Shown here: in pieces, positions 11,387-23,218 of the stretch | How positions within the stretch are numbered: the first letter of the stretch is position 1 | How the letters are laid out: every line of letters begins with the position of its first letter | DNA from: Epichloe hybrida | Taxonomy: Eukaryota > Ascomycota > Sordariomycetes > Hypocreales > Clavicipitaceae | DNA length: 64,000 nucleotides | NCBI GenBank assembly: GCA_019022495.1 | Contig: JAFEKR010000016.1 | Span: 1-64,000 of the forward strand | Direction of reading: 5' to 3' | The notes under the pieces: generated by a model | Database searches by the model: none | What the model was told of the DNA's origin: nothing | What the model saw: the letters and a program-made list of their open reading frames with translations, nothing else | Program-made: the position numbers and the translations under genes

Positions 11387-11693
11387 TTGTTTTTTTTTTT
11401 ATATATATGTATATATATATGTGTGTGTGTGTATTGTTGCGATGGGCTGGCTGCTTCCTGCCCGAGTCTCGATCGAGCCTCTTGTTTTGATATCGGGAGT
11501 CGTCGGGTCGAGGTTGGATGAGGAAGGACGTGCGGACTAGTTAGTGTGGTCGGTGATGGGTTCTGGAGTTGAGAAGAAGAAAAAAGCCGTCATTATTATG
11601 GCTTGCCGCGATGGATACTTACTTACCTTACCCTAGGGGGGGGGGGGTGGAAGCGCCTTGCAACAACACCTCGTCGCCCTTGGCTACTGCTTA
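11387..11693. promoter_or_regulatory. Upstream region of prp11
   Basis: About 300 bases ahead of the prp11 start. A simple-sequence tract abuts the start codon: T10, then TA repeats, then GT repeats (11389-11434). It lies in the promoter or 5' leader. A G run is present at 11636-11647. Confidence 0.4.
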
Positions 11694-11990
11694 CACTCTA
11701 TGCCCTGCATTATTCTACAAATCTACTCCGTACATGCCCTGGTTTTTCGTTCCTCTCTAACGGCTATTTGTAAGGTGCAATGTTAGCAGAGGCTAGCATT
11801 GACATATCTTTTGGTGTCTATTGGGGAATTCCAGCACACCTTCTGGGTTCTTACAACATCTATTTCTATATAGAGATTACTTGTACTGAAAGATACCTTT
11901 GATGCTAGCCCCTGTCTCCCTTTATCTCCTCGCTAATATTAGCTAATTGGCTCAAGGAATCGATACCCTAGATCTATCTCGACCTCGCCA
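11694..11990 (-). mobile_element. Degenerate second copy of the MITE
   Basis: This stretch aligns, in reverse orientation, with the element at 3957-4246. Shared blocks are ATTATTCTACAAATCTAC near the left end, ATGCCCTGGTTTTTCGTTCC and TCTCTAAC just inside it, and near the right end GCTAGCCCCTGTCTCC, TTTATCTCCT and GCTAATTGGCT. The middle is diverged, the right terminal repeat is not recognisable and no TA duplication remains, so the copy is old. It also has seven extra bases, TCCGTAC, between CTAC and ATGCCC that neither terminal repeat of the intact copy has. The outer boundaries are approximate. Confidence 0.75.
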
Positions 11991-12149
11991 ACGAAAGGCA
12001 AGCCAAAACACTGGCTGCGGGTCACACTTGTATCTGTTCCCGTTTCCCGTTCCCGTTCCCGTTTCTTTAAATCTTTGACAAGAACTTGCCAAGGACTTGT
12101 TGGACCATCTAACGACCCCTTGTGTGGCAACAATATACCATTCCAATGC

Positions 12150-12640
12150 CAGCCCCAGAAGTACTCGATTGAGATTTTGTCCATCGACCCATCCGTCATG
12201 TACAAGAACAAATTTTCTTTCCGACGAGGAGATCAATTATATTCTGCAATTCAGGTAGGTCTAACAATCAGTTCCGATGCGGAGGCCAAAACTGTCGAAT
12301 GAGTTCCTCAAGCCATGATCGCCTCCAAGCCCTTGAAAGTAAAAGAAATGTCCGACTCCCAGACGATCTCGGTCGACGAGCGAGCTCCCGGGCTTCCATG
12401 GCGAGATCCGGTCGACGTAATATGCCTCTTCTCAGAGAATCAAGGCGCTCCTTGGTAACGTGCAGCATAATATATTGGGACGGAAACCTGTCCGCGTCGC
12501 CGAGTACGCAGGCCAGGGATCAACTTTCAGTTCACCAGGACTGGGGTTCGCAGAGAAAACGCAACGAGACGGGGCATCCAGGTATGCGCCGACACGGCCA
12601 AGCAAATCTGGAATAATCTGCAACGCCGAATGGATCTGGC
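12150..12640 (+). pseudogene. Relic of a prolyl 4-hydroxylase-like 2-oxoglutarate dioxygenase gene
   Basis: Fragments of a P4H-type protein lie in changing frames. KYSIEILSIDPSVMYKNKF (about 12160-12216) runs by a one-base shift into NFLSDEEINYILQF (12209-12253), which is followed by a donor-like GTAGGT. Further on are RIKALLGNVQH and PVRVAEYAGQ (about 12435-12520), then in another frame VHQDWGSQR (about 12530-12555), which resembles the HxD iron-ligand segment (family form HHDW). At least two frame breaks and in-frame stops prevent a full product. P4Hs hydroxylate proline using Fe(II) and 2-oxoglutarate. Assignment is from remembered family patterns; individual fragments are short. Confidence 0.55.
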
Positions 12641-13209
12641 GACAACTCGGACAGCGCACGCAGGGAATTACACCGGTCACGAGGGGGAGACAAAGATCGG
12701 ATATCAACATCTGGAGCTACTACTTTTTTTTTTTTTGGATTCCCCAGCTCTCGGATGACACGGCAAGGAGATCCACTTTGCCAATGGGTTGCGTTTAGTT
12801 AGTATTACGGTGATTTGACCTAATACTTCACAGTCTCCCAATCACTTACTAACGACATGATTCATCATGCCAACAACGACGGGGCCTCGCAGCCAAGCCA
12901 GAGGATTTTGAAGCCAACGGAATGACCTTGCTACTGACGCAAGAGGATGACAGCCAATGGGCAGTGACATGGTCCGTAGAAAAATCGGCAAGACGGAAGT
13001 GTGTACGGTTCCGTAATCCGTACACAACTGTAGCTCTTGTTCACGCTCAATCCAAACCCCAAGCACATGTACAATGCATGCCTGTTTTGTTGACTGGGGG
13101 CAAAATCTTTGACGGCTCAGGAAGGATCCGTGCCATTCTCGTCTAGCCATGCATTGGTTTTGACGGGTCCGGCCATCGAGTCGCAACGGGAAGGCAGCAC
13201 CGGAAAGAT

Positions 13210-13640
13210 TCACAAAGTCACCCTGTCAATGGAATAATCCGTACATCTACGGATCCAAGGCCTTCCAAGGCATGACCCCTCTTGGCAGGGTCGCCGACCA
13301 AGGTTACATTGTAGTTCGTGCCGACGGTACGGATTATTACGATGACAAGGCTTTCCCACGACGTTTGCTGCAAGGGTTTGGAAGGACGGCGGCTTCGCAG
13401 ATCGTATTGCATAGGAACACGCGGAACGGCTGCTAAATCGCGGCCCGGGATGGACCTATGCCGCGTGGGCTTGTTAAGGGAGCATGGTTGCCGGTGAGCT
13501 GGATGGACGACATTGTCGATCCAGCGATGATGCTACGTCTTGCGGATGCCCTGATTGAGGCAGACAAGGAGTTCGACATGATGTTTGTGCCGGGCCGGGC
13601 GGAGATGATTGTGACTCCGAGATGCCATTCGTACAGCGGA
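13210..13640 (+). pseudogene. Relic of an S9-family (DPP IV-like) peptidase gene
   Basis: One frame from about 13230 reads NNPYIYGSKAFQGMTPLGRV then ADQGYIVVRADGTDYYDDKAF, matching the start of the alpha/beta-hydrolase domain of DPP IV-like enzymes (usually DGRGT at this point). It continues to a stop at 13434. In the same frame a little later comes RPGMDLCRVGLL (family: RPYMDLDRVGIFG), just where the GxSxGG nucleophile elbow should follow, but that is gone. Another frame then gives MDDIVDPAMMLRLADALIEA and DKEFDMMFVPG (about 13505-13590), the segment with the catalytic Asp; the expected GHG after VPG is missing. The serine region, much of the domain and the beta-propeller are deleted or lost. 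Confidence 0.7.
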
Positions 13641-16600
13641 AGCAATGTAATAGGAAGAGTCCTTAAACAACTTCCTCTTCTCAAGTATCCAAGAATTGCA
13701 CGGCATGCTGGTCACATAAAGTGGCAATTCTGCTCGAGACGCCCGGCTAGGCAAGCATGGAACATGGAACATGGATACCGCACAGAAGAAGTCATCTCTT
13801 CTGATGTGAGACTTTGTAAATCTCCTGGACTTGGACACGGAAGATGCCGCATCTTGAGCCTTGGACAGGTCACCATGTACTTGTCTTCGCCCCCATGTCA
13901 CTGACATGATGATGATTTCATTTGGCATGAGGGCTGGGATGCCCCAATCACGATGGCGAGACCGCCCAACGGACGTGGCTCCATTGCAATGCAAGCCTTT
14001 GACGAAGCCATTGAACTGGACTAAGTTGTGTGGCCGCCGGGCCGTTGATTCGTCAAGGACCGAGGTTCTTTGACCAATCGCCAATCCGAGACACCACTGA
14101 ATTGTTTCCTTTTGGGAATCAAGAGGCACGGAGATGCACCCAATTCGTCTCGTATCTCCTGTGCTCCTGTTGGTCGCTACTGCTTCTCGCTACTTGATGG
14201 ATTCAAGCGGCGTGACTGGCATCATCGGCAGGGCTGGCATCTCCCACGTGTGTAGTTGCTTCCCCCGGCAGTTGGCAGGCTTGCTCTTCCTGTCTTCTGC
14301 TGTCAGATTGGCGCACTGCATGCATGTTGACCATGGATGGACCATTCCCTTGGGTTTCGTTGGGTGATGTTGACGTGTGACATCAGCAGCCAATACTTGA
14401 GGGCAGGCTACTAATTAATCAATACTCATGGTGATGGCTCCATGCAAGGGAACAGAAGATTGATCATGTTACATCTGCGCCGACTTCTTCATGCTGAATT
14501 GCTAGGCTAGCGTGTTCGTTTTCCAACACACACGGAGGCATATACAAAGGCGTATACGGAGGCAATGTCCGTGACAAGACAGACAAGTCAGCGAATGCCA
14601 GTCCATCTGCTCCAACTCTCACCTGAGACCTCAGATGCAGAGGTCCAGCAATGCCAATGTCAGCCAAGTTGAGCTTTTTGGAGGCCGTGTTTCTGTATGA
14701 TTAATAAAGTGAGCATGAGCCACATACGCATTGAGGCCCGATGGGAATGGTCCTTAGAGTCCGCCTGCATGAGGCTGAGGTCACGGCATGGTCTACTGAG
14801 GGAGACCGTCTGCCAAGATGCCCCTCTAGTCAGGGAAAAAACTCATATCATGACAAAGAACTACCCCCATAATACTTACTGCAGTCGAATAACGCATCTC
14901 GGTCAGCAATGGAAACCCTCATCCATATGAGGTTTCACTCGTCTGCAATGTCACGTCGCTCGGTCCAACTCACACGAAACGGATCGGCAAGAGTCGCATT
15001 ATGCGGATGCAAGGCTGTAATGATTCGTGATCGTGATCAACATGTCTCATTCACGAGACAACAAGGCTGACAGTAAGTAAGGACAGTGAGGTTCGAATAG
15101 GGCCCCAAAACAACAATTAGCCCTGGGTCGGTGTCCCGGGTCGGTGTCTGTCGCATCGGCTCGGTGTATAAGGTTGACTAGTAGAAAGGTTGACGGAGTA
15201 AAGCAGCCGTACGGATTTCATATTAGCCAAATGGCGCTGTCACTTTTGAGAGGCACTTGCAACTGGTTCAGATTGGCACTCACACACCTGCCAGGCTTTG
15301 TGGACGGATCGCACACCCAATCGACGTCGACCTGAACTGGGTGGCTTCCCACGGGGGGATCTGTGCGGACATGCATGGCGTGGTAGTCCATCTTTTGCGG
15401 AAGGGTTGGTTGGTGGATTCGTTCATTGACGATCCGAAGAAACGACGCGACCGTGCCTTGTTCTGGTCCAACATCTGCACCAGACGCCAAACCCCAGACC
15501 CGACTAATAACACTAATAACACTAATGACTCGGTTGGCCTCGTTTCATGGTCACGAGGAATGCCAATCCTAGGCATGGGGTCGTCGATAGCCTTGCATAG
15601 CGCAGCCACTTAACTGTCTTACGGAGAAGTTGAACCAGACGGCCAATGGCCCCCCTCCCTCCTCTGGCGGCCCGCGCGGGACGTGGGAATGTTGATGAAC
15701 GACCAGAACTCTATTCCCCATTTCCATTTTCCATTTCCCAGTCTCCTTTCTCGGTTCCGCTGGTTCCTGGTTCCTGGCCCCTTGCAGCAGAACCTTCGTC
15801 CTCCTGGCATGCATGACTTACATAAGAAAGGAGCGGTGAACATGCCTACCCCTCTTCTATTTTAACTCGGACCCCATCCAACAACTCAACAACTCAACTC
15901 GTTCGTCTTTGTTCCGTTCGATCTGGACGACGGGAGTCCATACATGTACTGATAGACCATGCACCGCAACGACACGATAGCTGTCCGCCACATACATAAT
16001 GGGCATCGCTTGCGTTGTGAGGCTCCATTTTCTTTCCCGTACACGGAGGAATCTGGGAATCCCATGATTTGAAACCGTGCACCTAAAATTTGATCAAAAT
16101 GGTGAAAGATGTTCATGGCCATCTCCAGTGCTCCGGTGCTCCACCACGAACGAAACAGCCAAATCGGTTCAGCGAGAGCGGCTAATCTTCTTGGTTGTCT
16201 GAAGCAAAATTGGCGTAGCCAACCGCATTGCGAGGAGAAGCGAGGAGAAGCGGGAAGCGCCGTCTTGCCCGTTGCAATAAGCCGTGTCCAGGGTCAGGCT
16301 AAATAACGGCTGCATCATGCAGGGCGCACGCAATAGTTGTTGATGTTATCGTCTAGGAAAGGTGTTGATGGCAAGAATGGAATATGCGCCCGAACTATGA
16401 AACAGGTCCATTGACAATATTGCCATGTTTACTTTCCAGTACTTTCCACTACCCGTGCTTCCTTCCATCTGTATCCGTTCTGCTTGCATCTGCCTTGCTG
16501 TTTTATAGCAGAAACAGAAAGAGCGGATTATTAACATGCGCCACGCAGTCATGTAGTGGGGTGGGTCGGGCCAGAAAGAGTGGGGGGGGCTGGCTGGTAA

Positions 16601-18622
16601 TAGCGTATGTAAGTAAGTGTGCACGTGTGGTGGATTGTTGCAAGTTGTTGGCGTTATTTGCTCGTCATCGTCCTATTCTTAGTCCAACAAGCTTCATTGT
16701 GTGTGGAGCTAAAGGTCTCAGTGCTCAGCTGCCCGCCTCGCAGTTTCCTCAGAATGCTCCGTAGTCATGTCGGCCACGAGAACAATCCTTTTTGTCTTCA
16801 CCGAAATAGCAAGTCTCACCTATTCTGGTTTGTTCTGTTTAGCTCTGTTCTGCACGGAATCGGTGGGCGTGAGTGATGATGAGTGCAGCAGACTACAGTG
16901 TAGACTTTTCACTTTTCATCTGTGGCGAGAGCGTGGCGAGAGGAGCAGCCTGTTGATCATCGCGCCTGCCTTATTACTAATTACATGCATTTATTACTCC
17001 GTACGGATCCTACTGCTACTCCGTACGGACTAGTGCACGATAATAAGATGGATGGTGCATTGGTGCGGCAGGCGGTGTGGTCAGGTACGAAGCAACTTCT
17101 GCAGCCCGATACCATCCACGTTGAATGATGATGAGGCTCACAACGTAACGTGCTCAACGTGCTAACGTGCTCAGATGGATATGTAGCTCGATGTGCTGTC
17201 AAGCTCTGCTCCAATGCTCATGATTCTGCAAAGCACTCTGGAACAAGCCATGCATGAATAGGCATCCACCCCGATTCATCGATTCATCCCTCGACCTTGA
17301 CCGCCCCGCCACTCTGCCCCCCCCCCCCTGCTGCCACAGCTGCCACAGCTGCCATGCCACGTTCCTTCTCTTGGCCCTGATGTTACCGGCCTTGGCTCGG
17401 CCCCTGGTGGAACACCGCAACACCGCAACCACCACGGCCGCGTTTCTTCTTGTCGCCTTCTCGTCGAGTTGTTGACCGAATGCCGCACTGTACGGACTTG
17501 TGACTATTTGTCGTATTGTGTAAAGGAGTACGGCGTCATGCCTCAGCCAGAAACGGGCCCATGCCCAAGTGCAGGTTTGCTCGGCTCGGCCATCATCGCT
17601 GATGCATGCGGGGTTGGTTGTCTGACAGTGAGTGCCATGAAAAGTACATACGGATCCGTAAGAAAGCTGTTTTCTGCCATCACTAATAGCATGCAGCAAT
17701 AATGCTCGTACTCCGTACAGTTCAGGACGAATTAAATACGACATGGCGCAAAGATGACTGGCAGGTCTCGACGACGACCGCCAAGTCTGCAAGTTGGTCA
17801 GGACATTATCATCCAGTCACCCCGACTCACCCGGCAGCAGCAGCAGTCGATACGGACCTTCATCCATTATCCGAGGGGCCATCCGAGGGGCCATCCGAGA
17901 GACCGGTGATCATGACGATCCATGTCCAGACTGTTGACTGCTGACTGCTGACTCCATCGTTCGTTGCCCGGTCTTTCCACCCCCTCACACCTCACACACC
18001 CCCCTGGTTCCCGTAGTGGTGCACTGCAAGTCCAAGTCCACACACACCTTCTCCATCTCTCACGCACTCACACCACCGACTCGTTCTCGGTGGCTTTTAT
18101 TACCGCCAGACGGTTCCGTGCGCAGCCTTTCAGCGTATTATATATCATCTCCGTCTCCCCTCCAGATAAATCCCAATCTACTACCCCGGTCCTGCTTCCG
18201 CAGGGCGTGCGTGCCTGGCCATATTATATCTTCTGTGCGTTTGAGTCTGGCATTTCCCATATATGCAAGCGGCGCCTGTTTCATGCCCATGATGCTCTTC
18301 AAAGTTACAGCCAAGTGACAATTTTTGCCCGCCAGCAACATTCATCTCGTTCACTGACTGAATGACGATCGCTTCCTGTATTTGCACTTCGACCACGCCC
18401 TCTTGAAGAACAAGAAACATAGCCCCTTATTTCATTTCTATTGGTCAAATTTACACCACTCGAGCCAGCATTATTTTGAGCTATTACGTCCCATCACGAA
18501 AAGCCGGTGCCTGAGTCTTGACACAGCGCCGTCCGCCTTGGTTTACTTCGGGCTCGCTGAATGGAGAGTGGCGACGACACCAAGTGCCGAAGACCGCCAT
18601 AGCACGGGAGTCAAGAGTCAAG
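13641..18622. other. Gene-free stretch ahead of the membrane-protein gene
   Basis: Nearly 5 kb without a reading frame I can support on either strand. It holds several copies of the TCCGTA/TACGGA motif, densest at 16996-17030 (two TCCGTACGGA palindromes) and 17480-17720, a C run (17320-17330), and a 12-bp tandem repeat of ATCCGAGGGGCC (about 17869-17901). The last 500 bases are pyrimidine-rich and probably carry the promoter and leader of the next gene. Confidence 0.45.
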
Positions 18623-19411
18623 ATGGCCGGCCGACTCTCGACGCGGGCTCTGATCATTATCCTGACAACAATCATTCCATCCGCTTTACTCATTGCTTTG
18701 GCGGCTGCCCTGTGCTGCCGAGCGCGAAGGCGGAGAGCAAGACTCTTCAAGCGAGGTATCACGCCAATTGACGATGAAGAAATCCAGTCCTGGAAAGTAG
18801 ATCGAAGAGCAAGCGAGAAGCCGTCTGAAAACGAAACCACGCATGATCAACAATCGCGAACAGGGAGCTACCAGGGTCACAGACCGAGCGCCTCCCTCGG
18901 TTCTATTCCAAAACCAGCCGGCGTCATTATATATCACAATTCCTTACACCACAGCTCTCGGTTGTCTGAAGATAGGCCCATGATGCCGCCCACTCCGAGT
19001 CAAGACAGCATGGACTTGCCTCCGGTTCCGGTCCTTGCCCGAGCGCCCAACTCCAGACCGGGCCTTACCGATGAGACCGTCCAAGGAGAAGATGCTTTCA
19101 TTTCACAGCCAAAGCGCCATACCGCGCGCCTGGCCAAGTCGCCGCCCTCCCCCCTCCACGCCCGATCCAAAAGCACGCGAGCCACAATATCGCCCCGAGA
19201 TTCCTGGTACGGCCAAAGTGTGGACCATTATCTACCTCCTCGGCGATCAGCCGATACGTTCTTTCCCACAACACAATTAGCCGACCGAGACGTATATTCG
19301 TCTCACTCTACCCCCCCTCGACGGGGCTCCACGGATGAAGATATCCTCCTCAGCGGCCTGTCTCCCCGTCCCCTGATACACAAATCAGAAATCGGCCGAG
19401 CCATAGGTTGA
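18623..19411 (+). CDS. Single-pass membrane protein of unknown function
   Basis: 262 aa from MAGRLSTRALIIILTT; an upstream in-frame ATG at 18518 would add 35 residues but lacks protein character. One hydrophobic span (about residues 9-30, ALIIILTTIIPSALLIALAA) is followed by CCRARRRRARLFKRG, giving an N-out/C-in topology by the positive-inside rule. Next is a conserved-looking GITPIDDEEIQSWK box, then a long disordered S/P/R-rich tail with PPTP, SPPSP and RPLIHKSEIGR. I recognise the short membrane-proximal box as a pattern in filamentous-fungal hypothetical proteins but know no function. After the stop at 19409-19411 a different frame continues for about 35 S/P-rich codons to 19506, so the end may be frameshifted. 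Confidence 0.65.
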   Translation: MAGRLSTRALIIILTTIIPSALLIALAAALCCRARRRRARLFKRGITPIDDEEIQSWKVDRRASEKPSENETTHDQQSRTGSYQGHRPSASLGSIPKPAGVIIYHNSLHHSSRLSEDRPMMPPTPSQDSMDLPPVPVLARAPNSRPGLTDETVQGEDAFISQPKRHTARLAKSPPSPLHARSKSTRATISPRDSWYGQSVDHYLPPRRSADTFFPTTQLADRDVYSSHSTPPRRGSTDEDILLSGLSPRPLIHKSEIGRAIG

Positions 19412-20616
19412 GCAATCTATCCCCTACGGAGAGTACTGACTCAGCGGCAAACAAACCACGTTTCTTCTCGCTCCCTCGCCCTCCCCTTCCTCCGACCGGG
19501 AATTGAGGGTACAAAATAACATACCCGGAAAAATTATCCACGGCATGAATCGACTGGATGTGTGGATCAACACTCAACAAACGTTTCACCGACAGCTCCG
19601 CTTGCGCAGCAATATACTGTCACTTTTGAAAAGGGAACAGAACAGAAATTACATGCCACTCGAGGCAGCGCGGGCAGCACATTTCGCTTCCACAATCGAC
19701 GGGTAAACTCCCCACGTGGACTCCCACTCGTCTCATTTCCTTTCTCCTTTGTGCCTTTTCATGACGACAGAGTGGACGAGGTCCTCAGGTGTGACCATTA
19801 CAACTCGTACCATGACTTCCATCAAACATTAGCCCACCCTTTGTTCTATTTATTTCCTTTCTTTTATTTCCCCAGCAGAGACACAATATAATGGTCAAGG
19901 GTCTCGGATGATAAGATTATATACCCTGATGAGATATCATCATGATGGCGGCGGGTCTTTGTGCAGACATGAGGTTTACCATGGCTGGCTGGGGGATGTG
20001 CCCTGCCCGGCATGGCGTTCTTGGAAGCCCACGAGGCGATTAAATGACTAGCTAGCTGGCTGTTAGTACAGATGAAACATGAAATGAAGAAGCAAAATGC
20101 ATGCCAGCTGCGATGCTGCACAAGTGAAAGTCGTTTGATGTCAACGTTGTCCTCGAAACGCGCTCGTGCTACTTGACTGTCTGGCGCGAACCACTACGCG
20201 CTTTTTTCACCTTTTCTCCTCGAGTAATCCGTACGGAGCAAGTGAAGTGAGTGGGGCACGCGTCAAGTCGCGGGGTTCCCAGCCCCCAGCCCCCCCATCT
20301 GGTACCATCACCATCACCATCACGATTCACCGACCACCGAACACAGATGTCGAGGCGAGGCTGCTTCTCCTACAGCAACGGCACCCCATCATCAATTGCT
20401 CTGCTCAGAGAATTTCCACTACGAGTCGAGCTTCGGTACAAGACACGCCACCACTCAACCAGCAGCCGACCAGCAGCCGACCAGCAGCCGACCATCCATC
20501 ACAGCCATCCCAGCCATCCAGCAAATAAATCCCACGGAATCGCCAACTTCCCATTAACCCGAGGCGCGAAGCCACGTTGCGCAGCCACGTTGCGCAGCCC
20601 TACGAAACCTTCAGAC
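19412..20616. other. Intergenic, upstream of dpb4
   Basis: 1.2 kb with no separate gene. A TCCGTACGGA palindrome sits at 20228-20237 and an 11-bp tandem repeat (CAGCAGCCGAC, three copies) at about 20459-20492, probably within the dpb4 5' leader. The frame of dpb4 is open upstream of its ATG to about 20251, but the sequence there is repetitive and unlike the family. Confidence 0.45.
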
Positions 20617-21731
20617 ATGTCCCCTAGGAAATCAGACTCGGCGCGCGCGCGCAAAAGCGACATGGACGACAGCGCAATCAGCATCGCCGCCGCCGCCGCC
20701 GCCGCCGCAGACGAGTCGCAACTCTCCACAACGACCGAGAAGAGGGACAAAGACAAGGAATGCAAAGATGCCGTCACCATCGAAGTGCGAGAATAATTCC
20801 CCCCAACCCACCCGTCCACCAGCCGGAGCGCCCCAGGAGCTGACAGCAATCAACTCGTTAGGACGTGGCGCTCCCCAAGTCGATAATCGCAAGGCTCGCA
20901 AAGGGTGTCCTGCCGCCGAATACGCAAATACAAGCGAATGCCATTATTGCCATGAGCAAGAGCGTCACAGTGTTTATCAACTATCTTGCCTCACAGTCAG
21001 TTTTTTTTTTTTTTTTTTTTTTCACTTTTTATCTTCTTGTGTGCCGCCCTCCGCCCTCCGCCCTCCCCTTTTCCCAAGTAAAAACCCGCGTTTGCTAAAC
21101 ACGAGACAACGACGCCTGCAGTGCAAATGAGCACACCATCGCTGCCAACAAGAAGACGGTTGCCCCCGCGGATGTATTCAGGGCTCTCGACGACGTCGAG
21201 TTTTCCTTTTTGAAAGAGCCTCTCGAGGCAGAATTTGCAAGTAGGTAACTCTTGCTGCCCCCGGCATGCATCACAGGAAACAATATATGCATCAGAAGAA
21301 AAAAAAAAAAAGAGCTGACTAAAGTTCAAATAGAGTTCAACCAGATACAGACACAGAAGCGCACCAATTACCGCCAAAAAGTCAAGACGAAGCCCGACGA
21401 AGACGGAGACGGAGACGATGCAGAAATGGCGGACACGACTGTGGCAGACACGACAATCTCCTCGGAGAGAGATGCCGGGCCGAGGACAAAGAAGGCAAGG
21501 GTGGATGACGATGCCGCCGAGGAAGATGACGCCGAGACCGAAGAGGAAGGCGATGTTCAGGAGGAGGATGAGGAGGACGATGATGAGGACGAGGGGGAGG
21601 AAGACGAAGAGGAGCATCATGATGGCGGTGTCGCCGCACGGGCTAGTGGCGATGAGACGCAGGATGCCTTGGAGGAGAGGGTTGCTCGAGAAGAAGGCGA
21701 TGAGGCGTTGGATGGAGATGAGAGTGACTAG
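20617..21731 (+). CDS. dpb4: DNA polymerase epsilon subunit Dpb4 (POLE3-type histone fold)
   Basis: Four exons (20617-20784, 20862-20995, 21122-21240, 21334-21731) give 272 aa with matching phases. Residues 57 onward are the histone fold: LPKSIIARLAKGVLPPNTQI, QANAIIAMSKSVTVFINYLA and SHANEHTIAANKKTVAPADV, then FRALDDVEFSFLKEPLEAEF. The last 100 residues are extremely acidic (D/E runs), as in many Dpb4/POLE3 homologues. With a second histone-fold partner (Dpb3-like), Dpb4 forms the accessory dimer of Pol epsilon and also serves in chromatin-remodelling complexes. The N-terminal region has an alanine run and KR-rich segments. Two introns carry a GCTGAC branch-like site. The start MSPRKSD matches the usual N-terminus of fungal homologues. 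Confidence 0.92.
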
Positions 21732-23218
21732 GGGCAGACTCATTTTGCATCATACTTTGACATGTTCTACTTCATCCATGGGGCAAAACAACACATACAA
21801 ACACTGCACATGGTCCCGTACGTGCATGGTATTCAAATGGACACAAGAGATCTCTCGCTCGCATAAATGTAGGTTCAAAGTCGGCATGAAAGCCCCCTTT
21901 CTTTTTCTTTCAGCAAACTGGCATGGGATAGTTCCCCCTTACAATCCCACATACTATAGGTTGAAACCCAGAAATCCGGAAAATCAAGTTCAAAATCAGA
22001 TACGGCAGGCCCAAAGAAAAGAAGAAAAAAAGAAAAAAAAAAAAACCGCAATTACTCAAAGTCGGCTAGCCAAGCAAGCATTCATTCCCACGCTCCCCTC
22101 TGATGCACATGACGGTACCCACGGGATGGAGGACATGGCCGTTACAAAAAGAAAGCCATTGGCAGAGTCAGAACGAAAAACCAAACATCAATCAGCGAAA
22201 ATAATGACATGAGAAAAACAGCCCCAAATCCAATCTCGCCCCGGGTATTATGTTATGTCTCAAGCGTTCCCTTGAAAACCCCCATGAACCCAAATCCGGC
22301 AGCGAGAAAATTCCAAAAATTCAAGAGACGAGCATCAATGAACAGAAACGAGAGCAAGCACAAAGCGTACTTGTCCTAGCGAGCAATAGATAGCACTAGT
22401 AAAATGGAAGAAGAAAGAAAGGCGACGGAGGAGAAGAAGAAGGGCAAATAGCCCGCTGGTCGCGTTTGAAACCGTGTGTGTACGCAAGATATCGTCCAAT
22501 CATCCGTGAAAAAGTAGGAAAATCGTTCTCTTCAAACAGACGTAAAAACTACCTCGACCAGGCCTGCAAGTCCGTGTCTCGACAGTTCTGTGCAGTGCAG
22601 TGTGCATCTCCAGAATGCATCATGCATGGACAGTCATCCGAGCAACCTTGAAACAGAGGACCAGGCTGAATCCATATTCTTGTACGTCGTGAAAGCGCGA
22701 AATGATAATAATAGTGGTTGGCGCAAAAGTGGTTGTTGGGGAAGAAAGAACGTTGCCATGTCAAATCAAATGGCTTGTCGACTTGTCGACTTGTCGAAAT
22801 CGAACCTGGCGAATCGAGGGACGGCCAAGAGAATCCAGAGCAACATATCCTCGGACAAGAACAGAACTAATTAACAGGAAGTGTGAGAAGTAAGTGTACC
22901 AGTACCAGCCGCCCGATTCCGCCCATCCAGTCCTGGCCAAAATGCTATACAGTTTCGAAGGGCTGCAAAGCCCCAAAGCACATAGCCTCCCAATCCGGTC
23001 TGTATACTTGGGGTATCCTGGAATCCTGTGACAAGAAGCGACACATGAGAGAAAATAAAAAGACAACCAAAAAAAAAAAGAAAAAAAAAAGGAAGAAATC
23101 CCCAAGCAGAAGAAAATCAACCACAGCCAGCCAGCCAGCCCTACACAGAGCTATTCCTTCTTGCTCGCGACAAGAGAGGATCACTCGAGAGCGTCCGAAA
23201 CCGCAACGGGGGCGACAT
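21732..23218. other. Intergenic between convergent dpb4 and the Rsc7-family gene
   Basis: 1.5 kb of 3' flanks rich in A runs (22020-22046, 23070-23095). No open frame of protein character. The two 3' UTRs probably occupy much of it. Confidence 0.45.

Noticed and set aside
12268..12710. Minus-strand frames overlapping the hydroxylase relic
   Set aside because: They read smoothly but show no family resemblance, while the plus strand carries several ordered P4H fragments.
17199..17792. 197-codon minus-strand open frame in the gene-free stretch
   Set aside because: It is interrupted in style by repeats (QLWQLWQQGGGG) and TCCGTA motifs and has no conserved-looking segment.
20251..20616. In-frame N-terminal extension of dpb4
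   Set aside because: The extension is made of tandem repeats and lacks similarity to the family, whose members begin near the MSPRKSD-type start.
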